Origin: a virus
DNA length: 64,000 nucleotides
Virus record (IMG/VR): IMGVR_UViG_3300025030_000041
Span: 64,001 to 128,000 of that record
Direction: 5' to 3' (one strand)
Made by a program: the position numbers and the translations under genes. This document shows, piece after piece, positions 52,378 to 61,060 of this stretch (positions are counted from its first letter, which is position 1; each line of letters starts with the position of its first letter). Under the pieces are notes generated by a model, which was not told the origin of the DNA, did no database searches, and worked only from the letters and a program-made list of their open reading frames with translations.

Positions 52378-53658
52378 TTAAAAATTTTCAGTTATTATTA
52401 TTTTTCTTACTTTCTTTTTTCCACATATAGGGGGCTCTCCTTTATATGCTGATATATATAATACTTTACCTTTTAATTTATCAAAATTTAAACTCTCATG
52501 CATAGTATCACTAAGAACTACTGTATTAAATTTATTTAGTTTAGTATCTTTTACAATATAATCAATTCCTGGCTGTAAGACTGTACCGCCTAATCCAGTT
52601 ATTTTTAAATTTTTAAAATCATTTAAGGTTTTAATTTTATCTATTTTATTAATTTGGGTATCACACTGTATTAAGTTTATAGTAATATCGCTTCTAAAAA
52701 TATATGATAAAACTTTTTCAAAATACCCATTCATTGATCCTGATGTATCTAATAAACAATTTATTTCAAATCCAGGTATTTTAAATTTTCCTTTTAAACC
52801 TAGTATTTTACGATTTGGTTTATGATACGACTTATCTTTAAGACTATTATTTTTAATTGTGCCTATTGCTTTTTTAATTTCTTTTAAATAATCCTTTTTT
52901 TGTCTTCTTAAATTTCCTAAAAGAATTTCAGTATTTCCATGAACTAATCCTCTGTTTTTTAATCCTTGAATCATATCTTTTACTAACTCTTTCTTCATTT
53001 CATCAGATATTTCATCTTCTAAATGCTGATCAAAAAATTGACCATCATTTTCTTCTCCATTTTTAAAAATAGTATCTAAATCATACATATCTTGATTATT
53101 TTTACCAAAATTTCCATAATTAGGGCTAGTTGGACCTGAATTATTAGATTTTTGTTTGTTTTTATACTCTTGATATTTATCATATAACCAATCATATAAA
53201 ATCTCAAAACTTTCATATCCAGTATAGTCGTTTGGTATAAATAATATAGCATTATTTCCATGTTCATCTTTAATAGGATTTGCCCAGCCTGTAAAATATC
53301 GTATAATATTTTGATTAATAATCATATCCTGGGCTTCATTTGCAAGTTTTTTAATATGAAATTTAGTAGTTCGGCTAGGATGGTCCCATAACAAATGACT
53401 TATTTCATGAACAACCAAAAAATTAATTTCTGTTGTATTTAATGAATCTATAAATTCAGAATTATAATAAAAATTCATTCCTTTACTTGTAACATTAACT
53501 CCTGCTGTTTGTATAGACTTAGTTTCAATAAAATTAGTTCTTAATGCAATTTCCGCATAAAATAAATAATCCTGCCTAGTTAACATTCCTATAATACAAT
53601 CTGAAATTTTTTGATGAACTTTATGCCTATCAAAAATATTTACTTCTATATTTTTCAT
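52378..53658 (-). CDS. Metallopeptidase-like / von Willebrand A-domain protein (DUF2201 type)
   Basis: 426 aa. VVHEISHLLWDH (82-93) is an HExxH zinc motif in the DUF2201-type N-terminal domain. A polar linker (about 165-200) leads to a VWA domain whose MIDAS motif is DTSGS (304-308), with TGLGGT later. This is the usual partner of a MoxR ATPase, present two genes downstream, so the two probably form a chaperone/insertion module of unknown target. Confidence 0.8.
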   Translation of the reverse strand: MKNIEVNIFDRHKVHQKISDCIIGMLTRQDYLFYAEIALRTNFIETKSIQTAGVNVTSKGMNFYYNSEFIDSLNTTEINFLVVHEISHLLWDHPSRTTKFHIKKLANEAQDMIINQNIIRYFTGWANPIKDEHGNNAILFIPNDYTGYESFEILYDWLYDKYQEYKNKQKSNNSGPTSPNYGNFGKNNQDMYDLDTIFKNGEENDGQFFDQHLEDEISDEMKKELVKDMIQGLKNRGLVHGNTEILLGNLRRQKKDYLKEIKKAIGTIKNNSLKDKSYHKPNRKILGLKGKFKIPGFEINCLLDTSGSMNGYFEKVLSYIFRSDITINLIQCDTQINKIDKIKTLNDFKNLKITGLGGTVLQPGIDYIVKDTKLNKFNTVVLSDTMHESLNFDKLKGKVLYISAYKGEPPICGKKKVRKIIITENF

Positions 53659-53672
53659 AAATTTTATTTTTG

Positions 53673-53882
53673 TTATTCATACTTAACATCAGATTTCTTA
53701 AGTTCTTCTACTTCATAGATAGCGTTTTGTTCAGCGTCTATTGCTGCTTTAAATATTTCAATCAACTCTTGTTTTGCCTCACTGAAGGTTTCATAAACAT
53801 TTCCTTCTCTTTTAGTAGTTGCAACAATTTCCCAACTATCACACCTATTATCTGTTATTCTATAGTAAATTTTGTCTTTCAT
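53673..53882 (-). CDS. Small accessory protein
   Basis: 69 aa, KIYYRITDNRCDSWEIVATT then helical acidic half. Unrecognised. It lies 14 nt before the metallopeptidase/VWA gene. Confidence 0.45.
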   Translation of the reverse strand: MKDKIYYRITDNRCDSWEIVATTKREGNVYETFSEAKQELIEIFKAAIDAEQNAIYEVEELKKSDVKYE

Positions 53883-53916
53883 TATAAAGTTTTAAGTAGA
53901 GTAAACCCCTGTTAAA

Positions 53917-54357
53917 TTAAGACACTGTAATTACCATAGTTTCAAAATCAATTTCTACATCTTGTGGAATGCACATTCCATCTTCTCCTATTTTAAATTC
54001 GCTTGCAATAGCCCATTTTTTACCATTCCATTCTTTATAACTATCAACTTCAAACCATCTACTTATGGTTCCATTTTGATATTCCTTTCCGCCTGCTATA
54101 ATTAGCGTATCTTTTTCTTCTTTGGTTAAATCCTCAGTATAAACTTCCCACTCAATAGTTGTAACAACTCGAGTTGCATAAACTGAAATTGATCTTATTC
54201 CCCAGCGTCTTGCCTCAGGCTCTAATACCCAATTTACGTAACACTTGGGTTTTCCTGTATCAATATCTACAGTAGGAACTCCAAAAAAATTATTCAGCCC
54301 ATAGACTGTACAGTCATTAACTAATGTTTGGTAATCACACTCTAATAAAGTTGACAT
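53917..54357 (-). CDS. Hypothetical protein, cassette-like composition
   Basis: 146 aa with no recognised domain; Trp-rich beta-type sequence (RRWGIRSISVYATRVVTTIE). GC content is higher than in neighbouring phage genes, like the array cassettes, so it may be a recent acquisition. Confidence 0.48.
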   Translation of the reverse strand: MSTLLECDYQTLVNDCTVYGLNNFFGVPTVDIDTGKPKCYVNWVLEPEARRWGIRSISVYATRVVTTIEWEVYTEDLTKEEKDTLIIAGGKEYQNGTISRWFEVDSYKEWNGKKWAIASEFKIGEDGMCIPQDVEIDFETMVITVS

Positions 54358-54431
54358 ATTTTTTGTTTTAATTATTTTTTATTTTATTTAATATAACGCC
54401 ATACATTTTCCGTAAATGCTATACGTAAAAA

Positions 54432-54706
54432 TTATGAGATGATGATAAAATTATAGCCACACTCACTGGTATTTGTTATAAATTCAACCGTCATACCAAT
54501 ATAAGGTTGGATAGATTGTCTCCTCCACTCTGATTTACCGCCAACTCTAGTAGCATCTATTAAAACTTCTGGAAATTCTTTATCATCCATTCCTCTAATT
54601 GGTAATAAAAACAATTTTCCATCAGCGGTTTCTACAAATCCATCTTTTTTAATAAAACCTGTTTTTTTTTTCCATTTGTATAATTTTTAGAAATAAAATC
54701 CATCAT
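54432..54706 (-). CDS. Hypothetical protein joined across an A10 run
   Basis: The ATG at 54706 reads MMDFISKNYTNGKKK and then leaves frame at ten consecutive A residues (54671-54662). A -1 shift there joins TGFIKKDGFVETADGKLFLL ... to the stop at 54432, giving 91 aa with one continuous sense. Without it only the C-terminal 60 residues (from MFLLPIRGMDD) would be made. Either slippage on the A-run or an undercounted A explains this. Function unknown. Confidence 0.5.
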
Positions 54707-54726
54707 GATACTAATATCGATAAAAA

Positions 54727-54966
54727 CTAAGGGTGTTCACGTTCTAACTTTTCATTAATAGCGTCAACAATAAACTGTCCTACTTTATCTTGAAATTCAG
54801 CAGCCATATCTACGTCTAATTTGAAAATATTTTGCAACTCACCCCATCCTCTTACATCTGCTACATGGTGTAAGTAATCCGCCTCCTTAGCCTTTTCTAC
54901 TGCCCATATTTGAGCGCCACTATTATCATATTGCACTCCATTTTTAAACCACTCTTTTATTGTCAT
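54727..54966 (-). CDS. Conserved small phage protein
   Basis: 79 aa; DVRGWGELQNIFKLDVDMAA then EFQDKVGQFIVDAINEKL is a pattern I recognise from Bacteroidota phage proteins of unknown role. It starts 15 nt after the promoter core of repeat F. Confidence 0.55.
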   Translation of the reverse strand: MTIKEWFKNGVQYDNSGAQIWAVEKAKEADYLHHVADVRGWGELQNIFKLDVDMAAEFQDKVGQFIVDAINEKLEREHP

Positions 54967-54980
54967 ACTTGTAATTTTTA

Positions 54981-55020
54981 AATTTAATACAAAAATAAGA
55001 AAAAGTTTTGATATATTAAA
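54981..55020 (-). repeat. Promoter repeat, copy F (partial)
   Basis: Only the promoter core of the array-heading repeat: TTAATATATCAAAA, then TATTTTTG at 54990-54997, directly before the 79-aa gene. The hairpin arms and TAAC end are absent, which shows the core can serve as an ordinary promoter. Confidence 0.7.
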
Positions 55021-55036
55021 ACTTTAAAATCCTATC

Positions 55037-55336
55037 TTAATAGCTTATACCAGGTAAAAGACCTGGAGTCTTTGATGGCGAAGCCATCATATTATATAGT
55101 ATAGCATCATCAGTAGAGTTATTACTCCTTTTTTTATAATTTTTATTAGGTTTATGCTCATAATTAATATCTCCATGATGCATATCGTAATATTCATCGC
55201 ACTCGCAATGAGAACTATATTCGTATTTTATTTTATTGTAGTCATTGCGGTGTTTTGTAGTAATGCCACTAAATATTCCAAGGGCAAGGCCTATACCAAT
55301 TGCACATATTAAAATAATTCTATTAAAAATTTTCAT
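55037..55336 (-). CDS. Exported or membrane-anchored small protein
   Basis: 99 aa. Residues 6-25 (IILICAIGIGLALGIFSGIT) form a membrane segment; the rest is polar, His/Asp/Tyr-rich (HCECDEYYDMHHGDINYEH), possibly metal binding. Unrecognised. Confidence 0.45.
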   Translation of the reverse strand: MKIFNRIILICAIGIGLALGIFSGITTKHRNDYNKIKYEYSSHCECDEYYDMHHGDINYEHKPNKNYKKRSNNSTDDAILYNMMASPSKTPGLLPGISY

Positions 55337-55443
55337 TATTTATAGTTTTTTAAGATATATGATTATTAAATATTTTTTTATTAAAATTAAATAGAGATTT
55401 AATCTAAACTCTTTAAAAATGTGTATTTTTACTAAAAACATTT

Positions 55444-56265
55444 TTAACTCGAGTCATCTATTTTAACTAGTATACTATTTAAAATTTCGTTTGAGTTTGA
55501 TACTATTATTTCTTCGAAAATATCATTTTTATTCTTTTGAGCTTTCATTTTACCAGTTTTAAGTATTTTAAATTTCCAATTATTTTCAATTATAGAACTA
55601 AATAATATGTTATTAAAAATATTAGATTTCTTTAAAAAATTTGTTAAAATGAAATTTTTATTAATTAAATAATTATAAAGAGTTTTTTCTTTATTTTCTG
55701 ACCAACTTGTATTATATCCAGCTGCAGATATTAGATATGGCGGATCTACAAAATATAAATACTCTGGATGATTTATAGTTTCATAAGATTCATTATAAAA
55801 AATGATATTTTTATGTTTTATTCTACTATGAAAATTTCGTAATTTATTTTCCATAGAGCTATTAAACTTTCGTTTACCCCATGTCTGATTAAATTTAAAG
55901 TTTGAGTTAAATCTAATCATATTATTTGTACAAGTTGAAAGTAAACACATAAATACTATTGGGCAATTTGTAGTATTAAAGGTTTCTCTTAAACTATTAT
56001 ATTGTTCTTTAGATTCTATCTTAGATGTTATTTTAAATAAATCATTTATTATTGAATTTAGTTCAGTATATGACGACTTGTATATTAATTCTTGAAATTG
56101 AATTAGTGGAGTAATTATGTCATTAACTATTATATCATTAGATTTAACATTAGACCGTATTCCGCCGCCACCTCCAAATAAGTCAACGAAAGGCACATTT
56201 ATTTCATGTAAATTAAAATAATTTGATTTACTTCCAGAAAAATTAAAAGGACATGTTTTTATCAT
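55444..56265 (-). CDS. DNA adenine methyltransferase (Dam/D12 class)
   Basis: 273 aa. FVDLFGGGGGIRSN (26-39) is the AdoMet-binding motif I, NDIITPLIQFQ follows, and YFVDPPYLIS (171-180) contains the catalytic DPPY. Order FxGxG before DPPY is the alpha (Dam-like) N6-adenine class. It would mark phage DNA against host nucleases or time packaging; the target sequence cannot be read here. Confidence 0.85.
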   Translation of the reverse strand: MIKTCPFNFSGSKSNYFNLHEINVPFVDLFGGGGGIRSNVKSNDIIVNDIITPLIQFQELIYKSSYTELNSIINDLFKITSKIESKEQYNSLRETFNTTNCPIVFMCLLSTCTNNMIRFNSNFKFNQTWGKRKFNSSMENKLRNFHSRIKHKNIIFYNESYETINHPEYLYFVDPPYLISAAGYNTSWSENKEKTLYNYLINKNFILTNFLKKSNIFNNILFSSIIENNWKFKILKTGKMKAQKNKNDIFEEIIVSNSNEILNSILVKIDDSS

Positions 56266-56290
56266 TTAAAATACCATTAGTATTAATCTT

Positions 56291-56494
56291 TTATTGTTTA
56301 TCATTTTTAAATAAAGATAATTGGTCTTCTTTTTTGTATTTGCTAGGATAAACAGTAGACTGTATTAGTAAATGCTTAGTTTTTTGTTTAGGAGTCCAAT
56401 ATAACTTTGCCTCTATTACTTTTAAATGTAGGTTTCTATTAATTCTAAAACCATTAATGTTTTCTACACATTTAATAATTTGCGAGTTTATCAT
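56291..56494 (-). CDS. Small basic hypothetical protein
   Basis: 67 aa, basic, unrecognised. It sits between the glucosaminidase and the methylase in the same direction with short gaps. Confidence 0.45.
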   Translation of the reverse strand: MINSQIIKCVENINGFRINRNLHLKVIEAKLYWTPKQKTKHLLIQSTVYPSKYKKEDQLSLFKNDKQ

Positions 56495-56500
56495 GTTTTT

Positions 56501-57061
56501 TTATTTTATAAATTTTTCTTTATATTTATCAGCTATTTTTTTTATTTTTAACGAGTACAGAGAATCTCCAGCATACGATTTTTGTAAGTACTCATAATAC
56601 TCCTTTTCATTTTTTATATTTGATAAATATCTAGCTTGATATAATGCATAGTCTAAAATACTTTCTTTCCATGAACAATAAAAAGAATACCCGCTGTATT
56701 CCATTGTAGAAGTTGTTACTCTAGACTTTGGATGTTTCATTCCAAATAAATTATTGTTTTCTATAAATAATTTACTTTTAAAATTATTACTTTCAAGTTT
56801 AGATTGAGCAAACACAATCCATGGAAATTTAATATTTAATTCTTTTAAATAATCTTTTAAATTATCTTCAGAAAAATACTCAGTTGAATCAACCTGAACA
56901 ACATTTTCATTTTTTGTAATATGGCTTCTATTCTTAACCTTTGTTAATGAATATGTAAATATACAAAAAATAAGTAATATTAAAAATAAAAATACGTATA
57001 TAAGTTTATGATTTATTTTTTTAAACTCTAAACTTTGCTTATCATAGTAAAATAAATTCAT
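56501..57061 (-). CDS. Membrane-anchored glucosaminidase (lysin)
   Basis: 186 aa. One membrane segment at about 19-40, then a FlgJ/Bax-type glucosaminidase domain: FPWIVFAQSKLESNNFKSKL (with Glu in SKLES as catalytic acid), ENNNLFGMKHP, YSFYCSWKESILDYALYQAR. It cleaves peptidoglycan glycan strands; with an N-terminal anchor it could be a signal-arrest-type endolysin. The holin-like gene at 49189 is a possible partner. Confidence 0.78.
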   Translation of the reverse strand: MNLFYYDKQSLEFKKINHKLIYVFLFLILLIFCIFTYSLTKVKNRSHITKNENVVQVDSTEYFSEDNLKDYLKELNIKFPWIVFAQSKLESNNFKSKLFIENNNLFGMKHPKSRVTTSTMEYSGYSFYCSWKESILDYALYQARYLSNIKNEKEYYEYLQKSYAGDSLYSLKIKKIADKYKEKFIK

Positions 57062-57121
57062 AGTTTAAATTATTTAATGGTTAGACTACACTTTAAATTT
57101 CAATATAGTTGGTACACAGCA

Positions 57122-57325
57122 TCATGTAAGCCATTTATCATGTAAAAAATAAAAGCGTTCCTGTAGTTTAGACACCTTTATTTTTATTCTATTGCATTTA
57201 TCAGTATTAAAATTACGTTTATCATTCATGTCACTGTGATGTAATAACATTTGATTAAACTTAGAAATTTCACCAGATAGTTTAATCATTTCAAGAATTT
57301 CGTATTTTAAATTGGATAAACCCAT
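57122..57325 (-). CDS. Small hypothetical protein
   Basis: 67 aa, helical, contains HHSDMNDKRNFNTDKCNRI. Unrecognised; 4 nt from the next gene. Confidence 0.42.
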   Translation of the reverse strand: MGLSNLKYEILEMIKLSGEISKFNQMLLHHSDMNDKRNFNTDKCNRIKIKVSKLQERFYFLHDKWLT

Positions 57326-57329
57326 ATTT

Positions 57330-57566
57330 TTAATTGTATTTTCTAATTAATTGAAAAATTTTACCAATATTACTACATGCTATGTTTTGACATTCTCTTA
57401 TAGGAAGAATACATACGACGAAACCATGTTCACTATTAAATTTTTCCTTTATAACTTTCCCATTAATTTTAATAATATAAACCCAAGGAAAATTACCCAT
57501 TAATTCTATATTAATGTTTATTTTTTTCATTCTATTTACAAAAATATCTAATCTGTTATTCGTCAT
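57330..57566 (-). CDS. Small hypothetical protein
   Basis: 78 aa, beta-rich start (INIELMGNFPWVYIIKINGK), C-terminal Cys residues; similar short sequences are common in Bacteroidota phages but unnamed. Confidence 0.45.
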   Translation of the reverse strand: MTNNRLDIFVNRMKKININIELMGNFPWVYIIKINGKVIKEKFNSEHGFVVCILPIRECQNIACSNIGKIFQLIRKYN

Positions 57567-57607
57567 ATTACTTTATAATAGGGTAACACTAAATACCCTT
57601 AATAAAA

Positions 57608-57952
57608 TTATTTACATTGGGCTTCTAATAATTCAAAAGCTTTCTCATAACATGCAAGTTCAGCCTTTTCTCGGGTTCTATATTTTAAATTTGATGAATA
57701 CATTAATCTACTTTTTGTTAGTATCCCGTAGTGCCAGTCTTTTCCATTTACTGTATAACAATAAGTATTAATATTTCTGCTATCAAAAAAGTCAAATAAA
57801 TGTCTTAATACCCACTTTGGTTCATTAATAAATATTCCCCAAATGTCTGGGTTGTCGATTTCTCCCCAAACATCAACTGTAGAGTGGTCTTTACATAATT
57901 CAGCAAACGCTTTTTGATACGTTGCACTAATTCGTTTCCAATATTTTTTCAT
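57608..57952 (-). CDS. Hypothetical protein of accessory region
   Basis: 114 aa, aromatic-rich, no membrane segment (VDVWGEIDNPDIWGIFINEP ... TREKAELACYEKAFELLEAQ). Unrecognised. A small AGGGTA/TACCCT hairpin lies just past its stop. Confidence 0.48.
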   Translation of the reverse strand: MKKYWKRISATYQKAFAELCKDHSTVDVWGEIDNPDIWGIFINEPKWVLRHLFDFFDSRNINTYCYTVNGKDWHYGILTKSRLMYSSNLKYRTREKAELACYEKAFELLEAQCK

Positions 57953-58010
57953 AGCTATTTTAAATTATCTTATTTAATTTGATTCACGTCAAGAAAAATT
58001 AAAAGGACAA

Positions 58011-58196
58011 CTAATTACAAAACTCACGGCATTTAGCACACTTCTGGCCGTCTGCTGTTTTTATAGCAGGAAGTCGTGATAAGGCTAATTCAAAACCTGC
58101 TATAAAAGCATCCCAGCTGGGCTTATTTCCCATTGGCGTGCCATACTTGTCTATACAGTATTTTTCCGCTAATTTTTCTATTTCCAATTTTGTCAT
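58011..58196 (-). CDS. Small Cys-containing protein
   Basis: 61 aa. KPSWDAFIAGFELALSRLP and the C-terminal CAKCREFC (a likely metal knuckle) resemble small phage proteins of unknown role. Nearest promoter candidate is repeat E, about 75 nt upstream. Confidence 0.5.
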   Translation of the reverse strand: MTKLEIEKLAEKYCIDKYGTPMGNKPSWDAFIAGFELALSRLPAIKTADGQKCAKCREFCN

Positions 58197-58268
58197 ATCA
58201 ATTCAAATTTATTGTTAATGTGTTATTGAAATTATTAAATTTAAGTTATGAAGCTAAACCTTTACGAA

Positions 58269-58390
58269 ATATTTAATATAAAAATAAGAAATAGTTTTGA
58301 TATATTAAAATATTTAGTACTTTATTTTTAAACTAAATATAACGAGTTAATATAATTAATTGATAATCAATCTATTAAATGATAAATACT
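58269..58390 (-). repeat. Promoter repeat, copy E (inverted, degenerate)
   Basis: Shares TATCAATTAATTATATT, the inner arm GTTATATTTAGTTTAAAAAT and TTAATATATCAAAA with copies A-D, but the leftward box reads TATTTTTA and the end reads ATATTTCG instead of ATATAAC. So it lacks the hairpin core, and no attC-like site follows. Confidence 0.75.
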
Positions 58391-58456
58391 TACTCATTTA
58401 AATAGTTCTTAAATTAGACTACTATAAACTTTATCATTTTTGTTTGTGCTTTATAA

Positions 58457-58726
58457 TTAATTAATTCGGTTTTCATTTTTATCAATCGCGTAATTTGCAA
58501 ATACTTTTATAGATTTAACACTATCAAATATAAAATACCAAATATCTTCTAATTTAATAAGTAATGCAGTCAAATACTTATTTTTATTAAACATTTGGCT
58601 AGACAACATTTTAGGTAAAATTTTACCCTTATAATCATACCCAGTATTCTTTATATTATCTTTACGATGCCTTAATATATAATATGGACTTTCAGTAGGA
58701 TTTATACTTATTTTTACCATTGACAC
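58457..58726 (-). CDS. Hypothetical protein
   Basis: 89 aa, beta then helical, start VKISINPTESPYYILRHRKD; unrecognised. It is divergent from the plus-strand UVR gene. Confidence 0.42.
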   Translation of the reverse strand: MSMVKISINPTESPYYILRHRKDNIKNTGYDYKGKILPKMLSSQMFNKNKYLTALLIKLEDIWYFIFDSVKSIKVFANYAIDKNENRIN

Positions 58727-58865
58727 TAATTTAAGATATTTATTTTATTTATTAAATAGTAAAGTAAATGTATTTTTGTCATAACATTTTTAAATAGGTG
58801 ACATATTGTCATTTTTAGTAAATTGGCATAGTATTTATGAGATAGATTAAAAAACTTTTAAAATT

Positions 58866-59198
58866 ATGTTAAGTAAATTTAATTTATTCGATTTATTTGG
58901 AGGATTAGAGTTATTTGAAACTCCAGGGTTTTCCTCTCCTGATGAATTATTTAAAGATGTTAAATACCAAAAAGTAGAAGAGTCAGGTGAAGACTCTAAT
59001 TTTTCATGGAGAAGCGAGTCATGGAAAAGTGATACTGGCGAAATCCAGTATTATAAAAAAGTTTATACTACTAAAGGGTTTAAAGAAAAAACACCAGATT
59101 TAAAAGATTTACAAAAAAAATTACAGAGTGCAATAGATACACAGAGATTTGAGGATGCTGCTAAAATAAGAGACCAAATTAAAAGTATAAAGCTTTAA
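58866..59198 (+). CDS. UVR-motif protein
   Basis: 110 aa. The C-terminal LQKKLQSAIDTQRFEDAAKI then RDQIKSI is a UVR (UvrB/UvrC interaction) motif; the middle KVYTTKGFKEKT is beta-rich. UVR motifs mediate pairing of repair or Clp-type (McsA) proteins; here the partner is unknown. Confidence 0.62.
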   Translation: MLSKFNLFDLFGGLELFETPGFSSPDELFKDVKYQKVEESGEDSNFSWRSESWKSDTGEIQYYKKVYTTKGFKEKTPDLKDLQKKLQSAIDTQRFEDAAKIRDQIKSIKL

Positions 59199-59205
59199 TT
59201 AATTT

Positions 59206-59230
59206 AAATAGGAGGTAAACCCTCCTATTT
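59206..59230 (+). terminator. Rho-independent terminator after the UVR gene
   Basis: AAATAGGAGG pairs perfectly with CCTCCTATTT around TAAAC, followed by TTATTTTAT; 7 nt past the stop. Confidence 0.85.
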
Positions 59231-59613
59231 TTATTTTATATGAAATAAATGATCTATAAAAAATGATATTACTTAATCATTTTTATTCATACACAAATTA
59301 CTATGTTCATTTATGTACATTTTATAAGACTTACTAAAGTAAGTTTTAATATGGGTTGACCATTCACCCTTAGCTATTTTCTTAGCAATATATGTTGCTC
59401 AATTTAAATTCTTAATAATTAATTTTAATTAACTTTTAAAAATTCTATTACTACACTTTTAAACTTTAACTTCTAAAAATGCTATAAATCTACTTATCAT
59501 AAGTTGATTTAATTATAAAGTTATTTATTTAAAATAAATAAATAAAAAAGATAAAGCATTAGCAATATTATCTTTTATAATCTTATAGTAAAAAATATCA
59601 TAGTTAAGATTAA
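59231..59613. other. Gene-free stretch with a decayed frame and a hairpin
   Basis: No intact gene in about 380 nt. On the minus strand 59278-59402 a frame without start reads YIAKKIAKGEWSTHIKTYFS, which has protein-like composition and may be a remnant. AAAAGATAA (59546) pairs with TTATCTTTT (59568) just before the next operon; AATAAATA late-box variants precede it. Confidence 0.4.
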
Positions 59614-60345
59614 ATGACATTAGAAGCTTTAATTCAGGATGTACAGAATGAATTAACATATAGTTGTTCTTTACCTAGTAGTCTTCCACCTACTGAAATA
59701 AAAAGAATAATTGATAGAACTGCAAATTGGTTCTATGATAATTATTCTAGGGCAGTTGAGAGACGTTATTTATATTTGCCATTAAGTATATTTAAAAATC
59801 CTGCATTTAAAGAATTTAGAGAAATTAAATTGCCTGATTGTATAAGATACCTCGGAGAATTAAGAGAAATTAGAGGTGGCAGTATTTTTGGAACTTATGA
59901 TAAGGATTTTAGTACTACAAAATTTATAGGGTCTGAGGTTTTTCTTAATATAGGAGCAGGAGAAGGACTAGTTAATCGTACTATAATGTTTAGTTTTTTA
60001 GATTTAGCAAAAAGCTATATTCTTGAAACAATTTCTTTTAATTATAATAAAAATACTCATAAATTATTTATAATGGGGCATACCCCAAAATTAGACGTAG
60101 TAGCCTTAGTATTTAAAGAAATAGAAAGAGAAGCACTATACTCAGACGACTATTTTCAAAGATGGGTAAGAGCTGACGCTAAAATTAGATTAGGCAATAT
60201 GCTTGGTACATACGAGTATTCTCTCGCGGGCGGGATAAAACTTAACGTGGATAGATTTATTGCAATAGGAGAAAAAGAATTACAAGAAGTAAAAGAAGCT
60301 ATAAAAACTGAAAATAGTCCATCTTTTATGTTTTTTAGTTATTAA
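59614..60345 (+). CDS. Probable virion protein (neck/tail-type)
   Basis: 243 aa, soluble, mixed fold (ANWFYDNYSRAVERRYLYLP ... ADAKIRLGNMLGTYEYSLAG). It begins a plus-strand late-type cluster with the gp25-like gene, so a head-tail connector or baseplate role is likely, but no specific family is recognised. Confidence 0.5.
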   Translation: MTLEALIQDVQNELTYSCSLPSSLPPTEIKRIIDRTANWFYDNYSRAVERRYLYLPLSIFKNPAFKEFREIKLPDCIRYLGELREIRGGSIFGTYDKDFSTTKFIGSEVFLNIGAGEGLVNRTIMFSFLDLAKSYILETISFNYNKNTHKLFIMGHTPKLDVVALVFKEIEREALYSDDYFQRWVRADAKIRLGNMLGTYEYSLAGGIKLNVDRFIAIGEKELQEVKEAIKTENSPSFMFFSY

Positions 60346-60346
60346 A

Positions 60347-60796
60347 ATGAAAATGAAATATTTTTTAGTCATACTTGTTTTTTTATTTTTAAATTTAGTA
60401 TCGTATTCTCAAATTAAACAATATAGTAATACATACCGAGCTTTATTTCCAAATAATTCGAGTGGGTATAACTGGCAGTTAATTGGAAATGTATGTCAAG
60501 GGTGTGGAGCAGGTTATATTGGTATTGAAAGGAGTCAATTTACAAATAGCTTTGGAAATTATCAATATATAGTATATTTGTACACTTCGTCGTTTAATAA
60601 TAATAACCAATTATCATATACTTATTTTAATAAAGTTAAAGTTTATGCATTATTTAATAATCAATGGATAGCCTTAGATAATAATTTACCGTTTGATATG
60701 ATAGTTGGAAGTCAACCAACTATAGCATATACATTATTTAGTCCGTCGTCTTTACAATATATTTTGGTTACAATTGAAACAATAACACCTTATTAA
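60347..60796 (+). CDS. Secreted or virion-surface protein with signal peptide
   Basis: 149 aa. MKMKYFLVILVFLFLNLVSY then SQ is a clear Sec signal peptide with cleavage after SYS. The mature part is beta-rich and Asn/Tyr/Ser-rich with one CxxC. Exported to periplasm or surface; role unknown. Confidence 0.55.
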   Translation: MKMKYFLVILVFLFLNLVSYSQIKQYSNTYRALFPNNSSGYNWQLIGNVCQGCGAGYIGIERSQFTNSFGNYQYIVYLYTSSFNNNNQLSYTYFNKVKVYALFNNQWIALDNNLPFDMIVGSQPTIAYTLFSPSSLQYILVTIETITPY

Positions 60797-61048
60797 ATGG
60801 CAAAGAAATTATCTGAAAATAGTACAATAGTAATTCATTTAAACATAAAGACTATGCTATATATATTAGGTGTATTAATTTCAGTATATAGTGTTGGATT
60901 TTATTTTTTAAATAATAAATTAATTGATGTAAATAAGTCAGTTGACCAACTTAAAAAGGAAGACATAGAAATTTTAAAAACTTCTATGAATAGAACAGAA
61001 GGCCAATTACAAATTTTAATTAAGTACGTAGATAAAAAAACAAAATAA
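60797..61048 (+). CDS. Small single-pass membrane protein
   Basis: 83 aa with one membrane segment (TMLYILGVLISVYSVGFYFL, 19-38) and a coiled-coil tail. The layout fits an accessory lysis or spanin-like protein, but nothing specific is conserved. It starts right after the previous stop. Confidence 0.5.
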   Translation: MAKKLSENSTIVIHLNIKTMLYILGVLISVYSVGFYFLNNKLIDVNKSVDQLKKEDIEILKTSMNRTEGQLQILIKYVDKKTK

Positions 61049-61060
61049 TATTTTATAAAA

